Assembly (NCBI GenBank): GCA_020634015.1
Contig: JACKCN010000005.1
Location: 186,001-250,000 of the forward strand
Direction: 5' to 3'
Origin: Candidatus Delongbacteria bacterium
Lineage (GTDB): Bacteria > CAIWAD01
Length of the DNA: 64,000 nt
The notes beneath the pieces were generated by a model. That model searched no databases. It saw nothing but the letters and a program-made list of their open reading frames with translations, and was not told the DNA's origin. Shown here one piece after another: positions 26,419-35,048 of this stretch. Made by a program: the position numbers and the translations under genes. Every line of letters starts with the position of its first letter. Positions within the stretch are counted from its first letter, which is position 1.

Positions 26419-27114
26419 TCAGTCGGCCTTCTCCGGGTCGGGTCTCTCTCCCAGCAGTTGTGCACCCAGCGCGGTCACGGTCGAGAAGGTGAACAGAGCC
26501 GCTTCCACCGCGACCGCGTGAGTGGCCGGAGGAATGCAACGATCCAGCAGCAGCTTGCACTCCTGCCAACGTGTGGCCTGCTGATCGCCGTAGGGATCCA
26601 GGTAGGCGACGCCCTCTCCCTCATTCAGGCGCCACGCCTGGCGCAGAGCCCGCGCAATGAACCGGCCTCCGTTGGTGCTGCCCTCCAGCACATAGAATGC
26701 GCCCAGCAGGGCGGTGGGGCAGGCCACGGCCCAGCGGGACATGGCATCGGAGAACTCCACCACGGCGGGCAGAGGCTGGAATGACATTCCGGTCTCGCCC
26801 CAGTACACCAGATCAAGCTTGAGCTGTCCCGTCTTCTCCCACATTCGGGGGTCAAAGCCGCCGTCCGGCTGGGCGGGTGCGAAACAGCGAGCCAGTTCAA
26901 GCTCCAGCGCCTGGTGCAGCAGGTACATCTGCCGCAGCCATTCCAGATGGAGCTCGCGGCCCAGCTGTCCGCTGACCAGCAGGCGCTGGAATGCCGACCC
27001 TTCGGCCTGGCGGTGGTGATCGGCCGACAATTGCCGCAGTTTGCTCGTGATCAGATCCGGAGAGCTTGCCCCCTTGTGATCGGCTTCGGGGTGGTGCGGG
27101 TCGGAGGTTGTCAT
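26419..27114 (-). CDS. Heme oxygenase family protein
   Basis: A 231-residue helical protein. LRQLSADHHRQAEGSAF aligns with the proximal helix of biliverdin-producing heme oxygenases, making His34 the likely haem ligand. The segment TALLGAFYVLEGSTNGGRFIA corresponds to the family pattern LYVLEGSxLGG. The enzyme would open haem to biliverdin, releasing iron and CO, in the cytoplasm. The ATG at 27114 overlaps the stop of the small membrane-protein gene (ATGA), so translation is coupled. The N-terminal 24 residues are polar and poorly conserved in appearance. The distal glycine helix is not obvious, so a haem-binding or related helical-bundle role cannot be excluded. Confidence 0.82.
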   Translation of the reverse strand: MTTSDPHHPEADHKGASSPDLITSKLRQLSADHHRQAEGSAFQRLLVSGQLGRELHLEWLRQMYLLHQALELELARCFAPAQPDGGFDPRMWEKTGQLKLDLVYWGETGMSFQPLPAVVEFSDAMSRWAVACPTALLGAFYVLEGSTNGGRFIARALRQAWRLNEGEGVAYLDPYGDQQATRWQECKLLLDRCIPPATHAVAVEAALFTFSTVTALGAQLLGERPDPEKAD

Positions 27115-27239
27115 CTGAAGAACCCTTTCAGGGTGACGATCGTCAGAAAAGCCAGCCAGAGCAGGCCCTTCAAGCTGAAGAACAGCAGTCCTGCAATGCC
27201 CAGTCGGCGCCAGAGTCGATCCTTGGAATCTTTCCGCAT
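27111..27239 (-). CDS. Small single-pass membrane protein coupled to heme oxygenase
   Basis: A 42-residue frame that is easy to miss. A basic N-terminus (MRKDSKDRLWRR) is followed by one hydrophobic helix at about 13-37 (GIAGLLFFSLKGLLWLAF...) and a short KGFFR tail. The stop overlaps the heme oxygenase start by four bases, an arrangement that rarely arises by chance. Topology by the positive-inside rule would put the N-terminus in the cytoplasm. I do not recognise a family. It could anchor the oxygenase or take part in haem handling; this is inferred from coupling only. Confidence 0.65.
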   Translation of the reverse strand: MRKDSKDRLWRRLGIAGLLFFSLKGLLWLAFLTIVTLKGFFR

Positions 27240-27246
27240 GGCCCAA

Positions 27247-27261
27247 CCTAAAAAAGTTAGG
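27247..27261. promoter_or_regulatory. Palindrome CCTAA-N5-TTAGG, possible operator
   Basis: A 15-base inverted repeat lies 8 bases upstream of the small membrane-protein ATG, in the leader of the heme oxygenase pair. Half-sites of TTAGG type occur in operators of DtxR/MntR-like metal regulators, which would suit a haem-iron gene. The arm orientation differs from the classical site, so the link is tentative. Confidence 0.35.
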
Positions 27262-27400
27262 ATGGACAAACAATAGAAGTGCCGACTGATTCCCGGGACT
27301 CACGAACTGCCCGTCAATGCCACAAAGAACATCAATACGGTACGCTTGACTGCCGATTAACGTGTCCAACGGTTCCAGGGACTCGCAAGGCGGGGCGATC

Positions 27401-30049
27401 ATGCAATCCCCATCAGTCAAATCCACATCCAGGTGGCCGGATCTTCTGGTCCTGCTCGTACTGGGCTGCGGCATTCTCCTGAGTGTGCTGGCCTGGAACA
27501 TGACCGGCAATCTGGTTGCCGACCGGATGGAAAACGACTTCCTGCTGCGTTCGACCAATCTGCGCCAGACCCTGCAGCGCGAACTGTCCAACACGGCCGC
27601 ACTGCTGAAGACCCATGCACCGCTGCTGGTACATCAGGATACTCTCACCCGCGCGGACTTCAACCGTGTGGCGTCTCACATTCTTGCCAACCAACCGGAA
27701 CTGAAGGCGCTGGAATGGGTACCCAAGGTCTCCCACTCCCAGCGCACCCGCTTTGAATCCATCGCACGCGCAGAAGGATTTCACGATTTCTTCTTCGCCG
27801 ATCGTGATGCCAACAACCAGCGGACTCCCGTGGGGACCCGCGAGACCTACTACCCGATTCTTTACATCCAACCCCTCGAGGGCAATGAAGATGCCCTGGG
27901 TCTGGCAACCGGTCCCCCGATGCGCAGTGTGACGATTCGCAAGGCCATCCTTTCGGGGGATGCCGCGGCGTCGACTCTGGTGTCACTTGTACAGGACACA
28001 CGGCCCAATTCGGGGATCCTGATCTTCCAGCCCATCTACCGGGGATTCGACATCCCGGCCGATTCGACCCTCCGCGAGGAGCTGCTGATCGGTCTGCTGG
28101 AAGGTGTGTTCCAACTGGATGACCTGATGGCTTCCGCACTCCAGGGAACGGCACTGGGCGGGTTGGAAGTGGCCATGTACAATTCGAGCCAGGATTTTCG
28201 GCTGACTGAAGATTCCGCAGTGCGCCGGCAGTCGATTCGCACCCAGATGCTCGATTGCGACGTGGATCTGGATGCCCAGTGCTGGCAGAGTCTGGTCCGT
28301 CTGGCGGGTCAGGATTTTGTGCTTGTGATCCGCCCCAGTGACGAATTCTTCTCGAGCTACCCCCACTCCATCAAGTGGGGCATGCTGGTGGTCGGTCTGC
28401 TCTTCACCATGATGACCGCGCTCTATCTTCGTGCGCTCCAGCAGCGCAATCGTGCCATTGGCAAACAGGTCATGCAGCAGAGCACGGATCTGCAGAGCGT
28501 GAGCGCCGAACTTCATCAATCCCTCGCGGATCACGAAGCGCTGCGTGTCGAAACCCTGATGCTGGCCGAGTCGGTGCGCAGCTCGCGCGAAGGAATCTGC
28601 GTCAGCAATGCGGATGACACCATCCGGTATGTCAACCCGGCCTTCGAAAAGCTCTTCGGTGTCACCATGGAAGAACTTCAGGGCAAGCCCGAGACATCCG
28701 TGCTTCCCGATCGCGAAGTGCTGCGGGAGAGGGGTGATCTGCAAGGAGAGGGCTGGCCACTGAGCGGCGAAGTCATGCTGCGTCGTGGGTTTGGCAAGCC
28801 GATTCTGGCCGCGGTCACCTGCAACCAGGTCACTCTGGACAACGACCGGGTGCATACGATCACCATCGTGCGTGACGTCAGCGAGCGTCGGGCGCTGGAA
28901 AAGCAACTGGCCAATTCCCAGAAGATGGAAGCGCTGGGCCAGCTGGCTGGTGGCGTGGCACACGACTTCAACAACATCCTGACCGCGATCCACGGATCCT
29001 GCCAGTTGCTGTTGCTCAAGCTGGATGACAGCCCCGTCAGGTCCGTGGTGACGGACATCATGCGCACGGGCGAGCGGGCCGCAACTCTGGTAAGTCAACT
29101 GCTCGAATTCGGCCGCCCGCGAGAACAGCGCAAGGAGCTGCTGAATCTCAACGAGGTCGCGGGAGATCTGTGCCACATGCTGGAACGGTTGATTCCCAGT
29201 TCGATCAGTCTGGAATTCAAGAGCGAGCCCGAACTTCCCTGCATTCTTGCCGATCGCACCCAGATCGAACAGGTGTTGATGAATCTGGTGCTGAATGCCC
29301 GTGACGCGATCAAGGAAGTCGGCCGGATCCGGATCACGACATCGACGATCCACTACTCGTCGGACAACGCCCTGCCCCAGGGAATGTCCGAGGGGGACCT
29401 TGTACGCCTGAGTGTGTCGGACAACGGCAGCGGGATTCCGCCCGAAATCCAGGAAAAGATCTTCGAGCCCTTCTTCACCACCAAGAAGGAAAAGGGCAAT
29501 GGGCTGGGTCTGGCCACCGTCTACAACGTGGTCAGGGTCGGCTGCAAGGGAACCATCTCCCTGGACAGCCGCCCGGGCATCGGCACCGAATTCATGGTCG
29601 ACTTTCCCGTCGCGGCGGGAACGCGTGGAACAAAGGACAGCCAGAAGGCCGAGCCCGCACACGAGAGCCAGTCGATCCTGGTGGTCGAGGACGAGAAGGA
29701 AGTGCGCGAACTGGTCAACCAGGTGCTGCTGAATGCGGGCTACCAGACCAACATGGCCGACAGCGCGGAAATGGCGCTGACCATTCTCAACGATGCGCGC
29801 CAGCGGTTCGACCTGATCGTGACCGACATCGTGATGCCCGGCATGAATGGCATGGAACTGGGCAAGCAGGTCAACATCCTGCATCCGGGCATGAAGATTC
29901 TCTACATGTCCGCGTATACCAACGAGAGCTTCAGCGAAGAGAAGATCATCAGCCGCGATGAGTTCCTCCAGAAGCCCTTCCTGCCCAGCGTGCTTACCGG
30001 GCGTGTGCATCGCCTGCTGGACTCCGGCATCCAACCGCCCCTGTCCTGA
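27401..30049 (+). CDS. CHASE-PAS hybrid sensor histidine kinase with receiver domain
   Basis: About 882 residues from the ATG at 27401; a GTG at 27362 would add 13. Transmembrane helix 1 is at about 15-35. A periplasmic CHASE domain follows (VASHILANQPELKALEWVPKVS ... TYYPILYIQP), then transmembrane helix 2 near 325-345, a short coiled coil and a PAS domain (VSNADDTIRYVNPAFEKLFG). The HisKA phospho-acceptor is His521 in GGVAHDFNNIL. The HATPase has the N-box NLVLNARDAI and G-boxes DNGSGIPP and GNGLGLATVYNVV. The C-terminal receiver has its phospho-acceptor Asp809 in VTDIVMPGMNG. It senses an extracellular small molecule of unknown identity. The output receiver has no DNA-binding domain and no response regulator is adjacent, so the downstream partner is unknown. 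Confidence 0.92.
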   Translation: MQSPSVKSTSRWPDLLVLLVLGCGILLSVLAWNMTGNLVADRMENDFLLRSTNLRQTLQRELSNTAALLKTHAPLLVHQDTLTRADFNRVASHILANQPELKALEWVPKVSHSQRTRFESIARAEGFHDFFFADRDANNQRTPVGTRETYYPILYIQPLEGNEDALGLATGPPMRSVTIRKAILSGDAAASTLVSLVQDTRPNSGILIFQPIYRGFDIPADSTLREELLIGLLEGVFQLDDLMASALQGTALGGLEVAMYNSSQDFRLTEDSAVRRQSIRTQMLDCDVDLDAQCWQSLVRLAGQDFVLVIRPSDEFFSSYPHSIKWGMLVVGLLFTMMTALYLRALQQRNRAIGKQVMQQSTDLQSVSAELHQSLADHEALRVETLMLAESVRSSREGICVSNADDTIRYVNPAFEKLFGVTMEELQGKPETSVLPDREVLRERGDLQGEGWPLSGEVMLRRGFGKPILAAVTCNQVTLDNDRVHTITIVRDVSERRALEKQLANSQKMEALGQLAGGVAHDFNNILTAIHGSCQLLLLKLDDSPVRSVVTDIMRTGERAATLVSQLLEFGRPREQRKELLNLNEVAGDLCHMLERLIPSSISLEFKSEPELPCILADRTQIEQVLMNLVLNARDAIKEVGRIRITTSTIHYSSDNALPQGMSEGDLVRLSVSDNGSGIPPEIQEKIFEPFFTTKKEKGNGLGLATVYNVVRVGCKGTISLDSRPGIGTEFMVDFPVAAGTRGTKDSQKAEPAHESQSILVVEDEKEVRELVNQVLLNAGYQTNMADSAEMALTILNDARQRFDLIVTDIVMPGMNGMELGKQVNILHPGMKILYMSAYTNESFSEEKIISRDEFLQKPFLPSVLTGRVHRLLDSGIQPPLS

Positions 30050-30164
30050 TTGCGGATTCCTGCTCCAGGTTTTGTTTCGCCCTCCAGGGGATTTACCTTC
30101 CATCCCGGTGATCCTGCCTGTCCAACGACAGCCCCGTTTTCCCTTTTCAGCTTCGCGAGCCGTC

Positions 30165-32261
30165 ATGCAGCCCAATCCCATCCTTACTCAGGAACTCACC
30201 TGGCTCAAGGGTGTGGGGCCGCGCAAGGGTCAGGTTCTGGCCGCGGCAGGGCTGACGACGGGTGCTGACCTGCTCGAGTACTTTCCCCGGCGCTATCTCG
30301 ACCGTACCAGTGTGACCCGGATCTCCGAGCTGTCAGAACCGGGCGAGCACACCTTCGTGGGCCGGATCGTGGCAGCCAGCACCAAGGGTTACGCCCGCTC
30401 GGTGCGTTTCGAAGCGATGCTCCACGATGGGTCCGGCAGCCTGGGCCTGGTCTGGTTCAACCGTGTACGCTGGATCCAGAATGCCCTGGCCGTGGGCGAT
30501 GTGGTGGCCGTGAGCGGGCGGGTGGGGAAGTTCCGGGGCTGGCAGATGCAACACCCGGCTCTCGAGAAGCTGGCCATCGACGAGGAAAGCGAAGCGGGTT
30601 TCGAGTACCAGGGGCAGATCGTGCCGATCTACCCGCTCAGCGAGGAACTGCGCAAGGCCTGGCTGGACAGTCGGGCCCTGCATCGCATGGTACGGCAGCT
30701 GTGGCGTGACACGCCATTCCTGTACCCGGAGTTCCTCCCGGACGAGGTGCTCGAACGGTTCCACCTCGTGGGCCGCAACCAGGCGATGCTCGACGTGCAT
30801 CTGGGGGCCGACCTGGATGCGGTGATGCGCGCCCGCCGGCGCCTGATCTTTCAGGAATTCTACATCCTCGAGCTGATGCTGGCCTTCCGGCGCACCACGC
30901 TGAAACAGCAACACACGGGCATGGCCTTTCCGGTGGTGGGTGAGCACGTGCATCGCCTGCTCGAGCTCCTGCCCTTTGACCTGACCGCAGCGCAGAAACG
31001 CGTGATCCGCGAGATCCACGAGGACATGCGAAGCCCCGAGCCGATGAATCGTCTGCTGCAGGGCGACGTGGGCAGCGGCAAGACCCTGGTGGCCCTGGTG
31101 GCCATGCTCATCGCGGTGGCCAATTCCAGCCAGGCGGCCCTGATGGCCCCCACGGAGATTCTGGCCGAACAGCATTTCCGCACCGTCACCCGCTGGTGCG
31201 ATCCACTGGGCGTGCGTGTGACATTGCTCACGGGCTCGCGCAAGGGCGAAATCAGGCGCAAGGCGCTGGCCGAAATCAGCACCGGCTGGAGCCAGATCGT
31301 GATTGGAACCCACGCCCTGATCCAGGAATCGGTGGACTTCGCCGGGCTGGGCCTGGCGATCATCGACGAACAGCATCGTTTCGGTGTCGCGCAGCGCGCC
31401 CTGCTCAAGCAGAAAGGACGCACTCTGGACACTTTGGTGATGACCGCCACACCCATTCCGCGCACTCTGGCCATCGTGTCCTACGGCGACATGGATCTCT
31501 CCTTGATCGACGAACTGCCCCCAGGACGCCTGGCGATCACCACCGCCTGGCGTCGCGAGAGTCAGCGCGACAAGGTCTTTCATTTCGTGAGACAGCAACT
31601 GGCCGACGGAGCACAGGCCTACATCGTCTATCCGCTGGTCGAGGAATCGGAGAAGCTGGATCTGCGGGCCGCCGAAGCGGCCTTCGAGGAACTGTCGGCC
31701 AACCAGCTGGCGGGCTGTCGTCTGGGCCTGCTGCATGGCCGGATGAAGGGCCGGGAGAAAGATGCGGTGATGCAGCGTTTCCTTGCCGGAGACCTGCAGG
31801 CCCTGATTTCCACCACCGTCATCGAGGTGGGCGTGGACAACCCGCGGGCCACGATCATGGTGGTGGAACAGGCCGAGCGCTTCGGACTGTCGCAGCTGCA
31901 CCAGTTGCGGGGCCGGGTGGGCCGTGGCAGCGACAAATCCTGGTGCATCCTGCTGGCGGGGCAGGCCCTGAGTGCCGAAGGCCGCGAGCGGCTGGAAACC
32001 ATGGCCCGCACCCAGGACGGTTTCGAGATCGCCGAAGTGGACATGCGCATGCGAGGGGCCGGGGACTTCTTCGGAACTCGCCAGAGTGGGCTGCCGGTGT
32101 TCCGGCTGGCCGACATCGTGCGGGATCGTGACCTGCTGGTGCAGGCCCGGGATGCGGCCTTCGCGCTGGTGGACCGCGACCCGCGCCTCGAGCAGCACGA
32201 AGCCCTGCGCACCCATCTGCTCGAGCATCACGGGGAAGACATCCGGAGAATGGAACACTGA
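30165..32261 (+). CDS. recG: ATP-dependent DNA helicase RecG
   Basis: A 698-residue superfamily 2 helicase that remodels stalled replication forks and Holliday junctions. I place the start at the ATG at 30165, giving the usual MQPNPILTQELTWLKGVGPRK opening, whose KGVGP belongs to the helix preceding the wedge domain. The wedge/OB region is about 60-170. Walker A is LLQGDVGSGKT, the DEQH box IIDEQHRFGV, motif III MTATPIPRTLA, and motifs V-VI EVGVDNPRATIMVVEQAERFG and HQLRGRVGRG. The C-terminal DFFGTRQSGLP is typical of RecG. Length is normal. Its TGA overlaps the ATG of priA by one base (TGATG), so the two are one translational unit for fork repair and restart. Confidence 0.97.
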   Translation: MQPNPILTQELTWLKGVGPRKGQVLAAAGLTTGADLLEYFPRRYLDRTSVTRISELSEPGEHTFVGRIVAASTKGYARSVRFEAMLHDGSGSLGLVWFNRVRWIQNALAVGDVVAVSGRVGKFRGWQMQHPALEKLAIDEESEAGFEYQGQIVPIYPLSEELRKAWLDSRALHRMVRQLWRDTPFLYPEFLPDEVLERFHLVGRNQAMLDVHLGADLDAVMRARRRLIFQEFYILELMLAFRRTTLKQQHTGMAFPVVGEHVHRLLELLPFDLTAAQKRVIREIHEDMRSPEPMNRLLQGDVGSGKTLVALVAMLIAVANSSQAALMAPTEILAEQHFRTVTRWCDPLGVRVTLLTGSRKGEIRRKALAEISTGWSQIVIGTHALIQESVDFAGLGLAIIDEQHRFGVAQRALLKQKGRTLDTLVMTATPIPRTLAIVSYGDMDLSLIDELPPGRLAITTAWRRESQRDKVFHFVRQQLADGAQAYIVYPLVEESEKLDLRAAEAAFEELSANQLAGCRLGLLHGRMKGREKDAVMQRFLAGDLQALISTTVIEVGVDNPRATIMVVEQAERFGLSQLHQLRGRVGRGSDKSWCILLAGQALSAEGRERLETMARTQDGFEIAEVDMRMRGAGDFFGTRQSGLPVFRLADIVRDRDLLVQARDAAFALVDRDPRLEQHEALRTHLLEHHGEDIRRMEH

Positions 32262-34765
32262 TGGAAAGTCCGCGTCAGGCCCAGGTGGTGCTTCCGTTGC
32301 CGCTGGACAGGGTGTTCAGCTATTCCATTCCCGACGAATGGCGCGAGGTGGTTCGGGTGGGCTCCCGGGTGATCGTGCCTCTGGGGCGTCGTACACTCAC
32401 GGGTTACATCGTGGGTCTGGACGCAGCACCGCCGGTCGTGGGTGACAAGCCGATCAAGCTGAAGCCGCTGGTCGATCTGGTGGATGAGGAGCCGCTGCTC
32501 AGTCCGGAAACGCTCACCTTCTGCCGCCAGCTGGCCGACTATTACCTCTGCAGCTGGGGCGAGGCCTTGCGAGCAGCGCTTCCGCCCGGAATCAACGCCT
32601 CGGCCCAGTGCCATTTCGAACCCAATCCGGACCCGGACACGCGCCTGCCGATTCGCCTGACTCCCAACCGGGAGTTCATTCTGCGCACCGTGGCGGCCAT
32701 GGCGCCCGTGAGCAAGTCGCTGCTCAGTCGCGAGCTGGGCAATCGTCCTTTCGTATACGATCTGGACCTGCTGGTGCGCAGCCGATGGCTGCTGGCCCGG
32801 TCAGTCGTGGGTGGCGGCCGCACCAAGGGCATGGAGAAGAAGGTGCTCTGCCTGGAAAAGGTGAGTGACCCGGCGCTGCTCGAGAAGCAGCAGGCCCATT
32901 TCCGACGTGCTCCGCGCCAGGGTGCCCTGCATGCGCTGCTGCTGGCCCGCAACGCTCCCGTCGATCGTTCGGAACTGATGGCTCTGGGCTTCGGGTCGGG
33001 TGTGATCCAGGGTCTGATCGACGGGGGTATCGCGCGCCAGGATCTGGTGGCCGACTCCGTCGAAGACAGTTACGACACGGATCACAGCGTGCGGACTCTG
33101 GTGCTCAACCAGGAGCAGGCGCTGGCCGTTGAGCGGGTGGGAGCCTTCATCCGCAAGCCCCGCGATCCGGGACGGCGACACAAGGGATTTCTGCTGCACG
33201 GAATCACCGGTTCGGGCAAGACCCAGGTCTATCTGGAACTGGCCCGGCGGGCCCGCAAGCTGGGCCTCTCGGTGCTGGTGCTGGTGCCGGAGATTTCGCT
33301 GACTCCCCAGATCGTCGCGCGCTTCCGGGCTTTCCTGGGCAGCGATGTGGCTGTGATCCACAGCCGGCTGGGCAACAGCCAGCGATTTTCGATCTGGCGG
33401 GACATTCGCGCTGGACGCATTCGCTCGGTCGTGGGAGCGCGCAGCGCGCTCTTCGCGCCGTTGCAGGATCTGGGACTGATCATCGTGGACGAGGAGCACG
33501 AGAGCTCGTTCAAGCAGTTCGAGCCCCAGCCCCGCTACCATGCCCGTGATGCAGCCCTGCTGCGTGGGGCCGGTCTCAGGATTCCCGTGCTGCTGGGCAG
33601 TGCCACTCCCTCGATGGAGAGCTGGTACAATGCCAATCAGGGCAAGTTCGAGCGCATCACGCTGACCCGCCGGGTGAGCGGGCGGCCCATGCCAGAAGTC
33701 CAGCTGGTGGACATGAAGGAGACTCTGGAGCAGATCGCGGGCAAGGGGCGCACGGTGCGCGCCTTCGGGGACACCCTGATCAAGCGCCTTGTCGAGACGG
33801 TGGGCTCGGGCAACAAGGCCATCGTGCTCCAGAACCGGCGTGGCTATTCGCCCTGGATCCAGTGCGAGGCCTGCCGTGAGGCACTGCGCTGCATCCGTTG
33901 TGATATCAGTCTCACCTGGCACCGCACGGACAACAAGTGCCACTGCCATCTCTGTGGGCTGGAGATTCCGGTACCCGCGCGCTGCCCGGCCTGTCACGAG
34001 GGCAGCATGCTCCTGCTGGGGTCCGGCACACAGAAGGTGGAAGAGGAGCTTGAGGAGATGTTTCCCGAGGCGCGCGTGATGCGCATGGACCGCGACACGA
34101 CCTTCGCGGCCGACGCCTATGTCCGGATGGTGCGTGATTTCAACTCGGGCAACTACGACATCCTGCTGGGCACGAAGAGCGTGGCCAAGGGGCTGGATTT
34201 CTCGGCCGTGACCCTGGTGGGCGTGGTCAACGCCGACACGGAACTGAATCTTCAGGACTTCCGCGCCCAGGAATGGGGCTATCAGCTGGTCAGCCAGGTG
34301 GCCGGTCGAGCGGGGCGCGGCGAGAAGCCGGGAACGGTGATCGTGCAGAGCTTCGACCCCGAGCACGCCGTGCTGCAGGATGCCGCCCGCCATGACTTCC
34401 AGTCCTTCGCCGACCGCGAACTTGGCCAGCGCGAGGCTCTGGGGTATCCGCCCTTTGGCAGGCTCTGTCGTCTGGTCGTGAAATCCCTGGATGAGACTCT
34501 CTGCGCCAACTGCTGCGAGGCACTCCATGCCTGGATGAACGAGCGCCGGGGAGCCGTGCAGCTTCTGGGACCCGGGCCGGCCCCGGTGCGCCAGGTGCGC
34601 CGCGAGTTCCGCTACCAGATCGTGCTCAAGAGTACGCGCCGTGCCGATCCGTCGGGCCGCGCTCTGCGCGAGCTGGCACGATCGGCACGCGCCCATTTCG
34701 AGTCCCGCCTCAGCAGCAAGGATCTGAGCCTGATCGTGGATGTGGACCCGCAGTCCCTGATGTAG
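32261..34765 (+). CDS. priA: Primosomal protein N' (replication restart helicase PriA)
   Basis: An 834-residue helicase that reloads the replisome at repaired forks. The N-terminal 3'-end-binding domain begins QVVLPLPLDRVFSYSIP. Walker A is LHGITGSGKTQVYLEL and the DEEH box IVDEEHESSFKQ. The zinc-binding insert has four cysteine pairs (CEAC, CIRC, CHLC, CPAC) at about 535-580, followed by GTQKVEEEL, a family marker. The helicase C-terminal half contains GTKSVAKGLDF and SQVAGRAGRGEKPG. The coupled position after recG fits a shared role in fork repair. Slightly longer than E. coli PriA because of an extended N-terminal half. No close downstream gene. Confidence 0.97.
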   Translation: MESPRQAQVVLPLPLDRVFSYSIPDEWREVVRVGSRVIVPLGRRTLTGYIVGLDAAPPVVGDKPIKLKPLVDLVDEEPLLSPETLTFCRQLADYYLCSWGEALRAALPPGINASAQCHFEPNPDPDTRLPIRLTPNREFILRTVAAMAPVSKSLLSRELGNRPFVYDLDLLVRSRWLLARSVVGGGRTKGMEKKVLCLEKVSDPALLEKQQAHFRRAPRQGALHALLLARNAPVDRSELMALGFGSGVIQGLIDGGIARQDLVADSVEDSYDTDHSVRTLVLNQEQALAVERVGAFIRKPRDPGRRHKGFLLHGITGSGKTQVYLELARRARKLGLSVLVLVPEISLTPQIVARFRAFLGSDVAVIHSRLGNSQRFSIWRDIRAGRIRSVVGARSALFAPLQDLGLIIVDEEHESSFKQFEPQPRYHARDAALLRGAGLRIPVLLGSATPSMESWYNANQGKFERITLTRRVSGRPMPEVQLVDMKETLEQIAGKGRTVRAFGDTLIKRLVETVGSGNKAIVLQNRRGYSPWIQCEACREALRCIRCDISLTWHRTDNKCHCHLCGLEIPVPARCPACHEGSMLLLGSGTQKVEEELEEMFPEARVMRMDRDTTFAADAYVRMVRDFNSGNYDILLGTKSVAKGLDFSAVTLVGVVNADTELNLQDFRAQEWGYQLVSQVAGRAGRGEKPGTVIVQSFDPEHAVLQDAARHDFQSFADRELGQREALGYPPFGRLCRLVVKSLDETLCANCCEALHAWMNERRGAVQLLGPGPAPVRQVRREFRYQIVLKSTRRADPSGRALRELARSARAHFESRLSSKDLSLIVDVDPQSLM

Positions 34766-34940
34766 GCCAGCACCTCGCCTCATCGGATGCTGGCTTCAAG
34801 CCTGGCTTCCTGCCAGCGGAAGGTGCTGGCGGGACGCCACCCACGGAGCCAGGCATCCTGCCCGGCCCGGAGCCACCCACGGCGCCACCCACGGGGTCAC
34901 CCACGGAGCCAGCCATGGTTGTTGGCAGGAAGCCAGCACC
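34766..34940. repeat. Nested direct and inverted repeats downstream of priA
   Basis: A 175-base block without a gene. GCCAGCACC occurs at 34766-34774 and 34932-34940, with its reverse complement at 34822-34830. A perfect 12-base inverted repeat, GGCTTCCTGCCA (34804-34815) and TGGCAGGAAGCC (34923-34934), brackets it. Inside are four near-tandem copies of CCACCCACGG (34836-34910). It could fold as a large hairpin or cruciform and may end priA transcription. The rest of the gap to 35048 shows nothing else. Confidence 0.75.
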
Positions 34941-35048
34941 CGTGGAAGTCGGGCAAATTCGTCAGGCACGAACAGGTGGAGGATCCCAGCTTGGAAATGC
35001 GTATTCTCGGGATCCCTGTCAGGGAAGGGAATTGGAAAGGATTCCCGC

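Noticed and set aside
21329..34783. Long antisense frames opposite valS, the sensor kinase, recG and priA
   Set aside because: The sense-strand genes have complete catalytic motifs. The antisense translations are His/Gln/Arg-rich and lack any family pattern.
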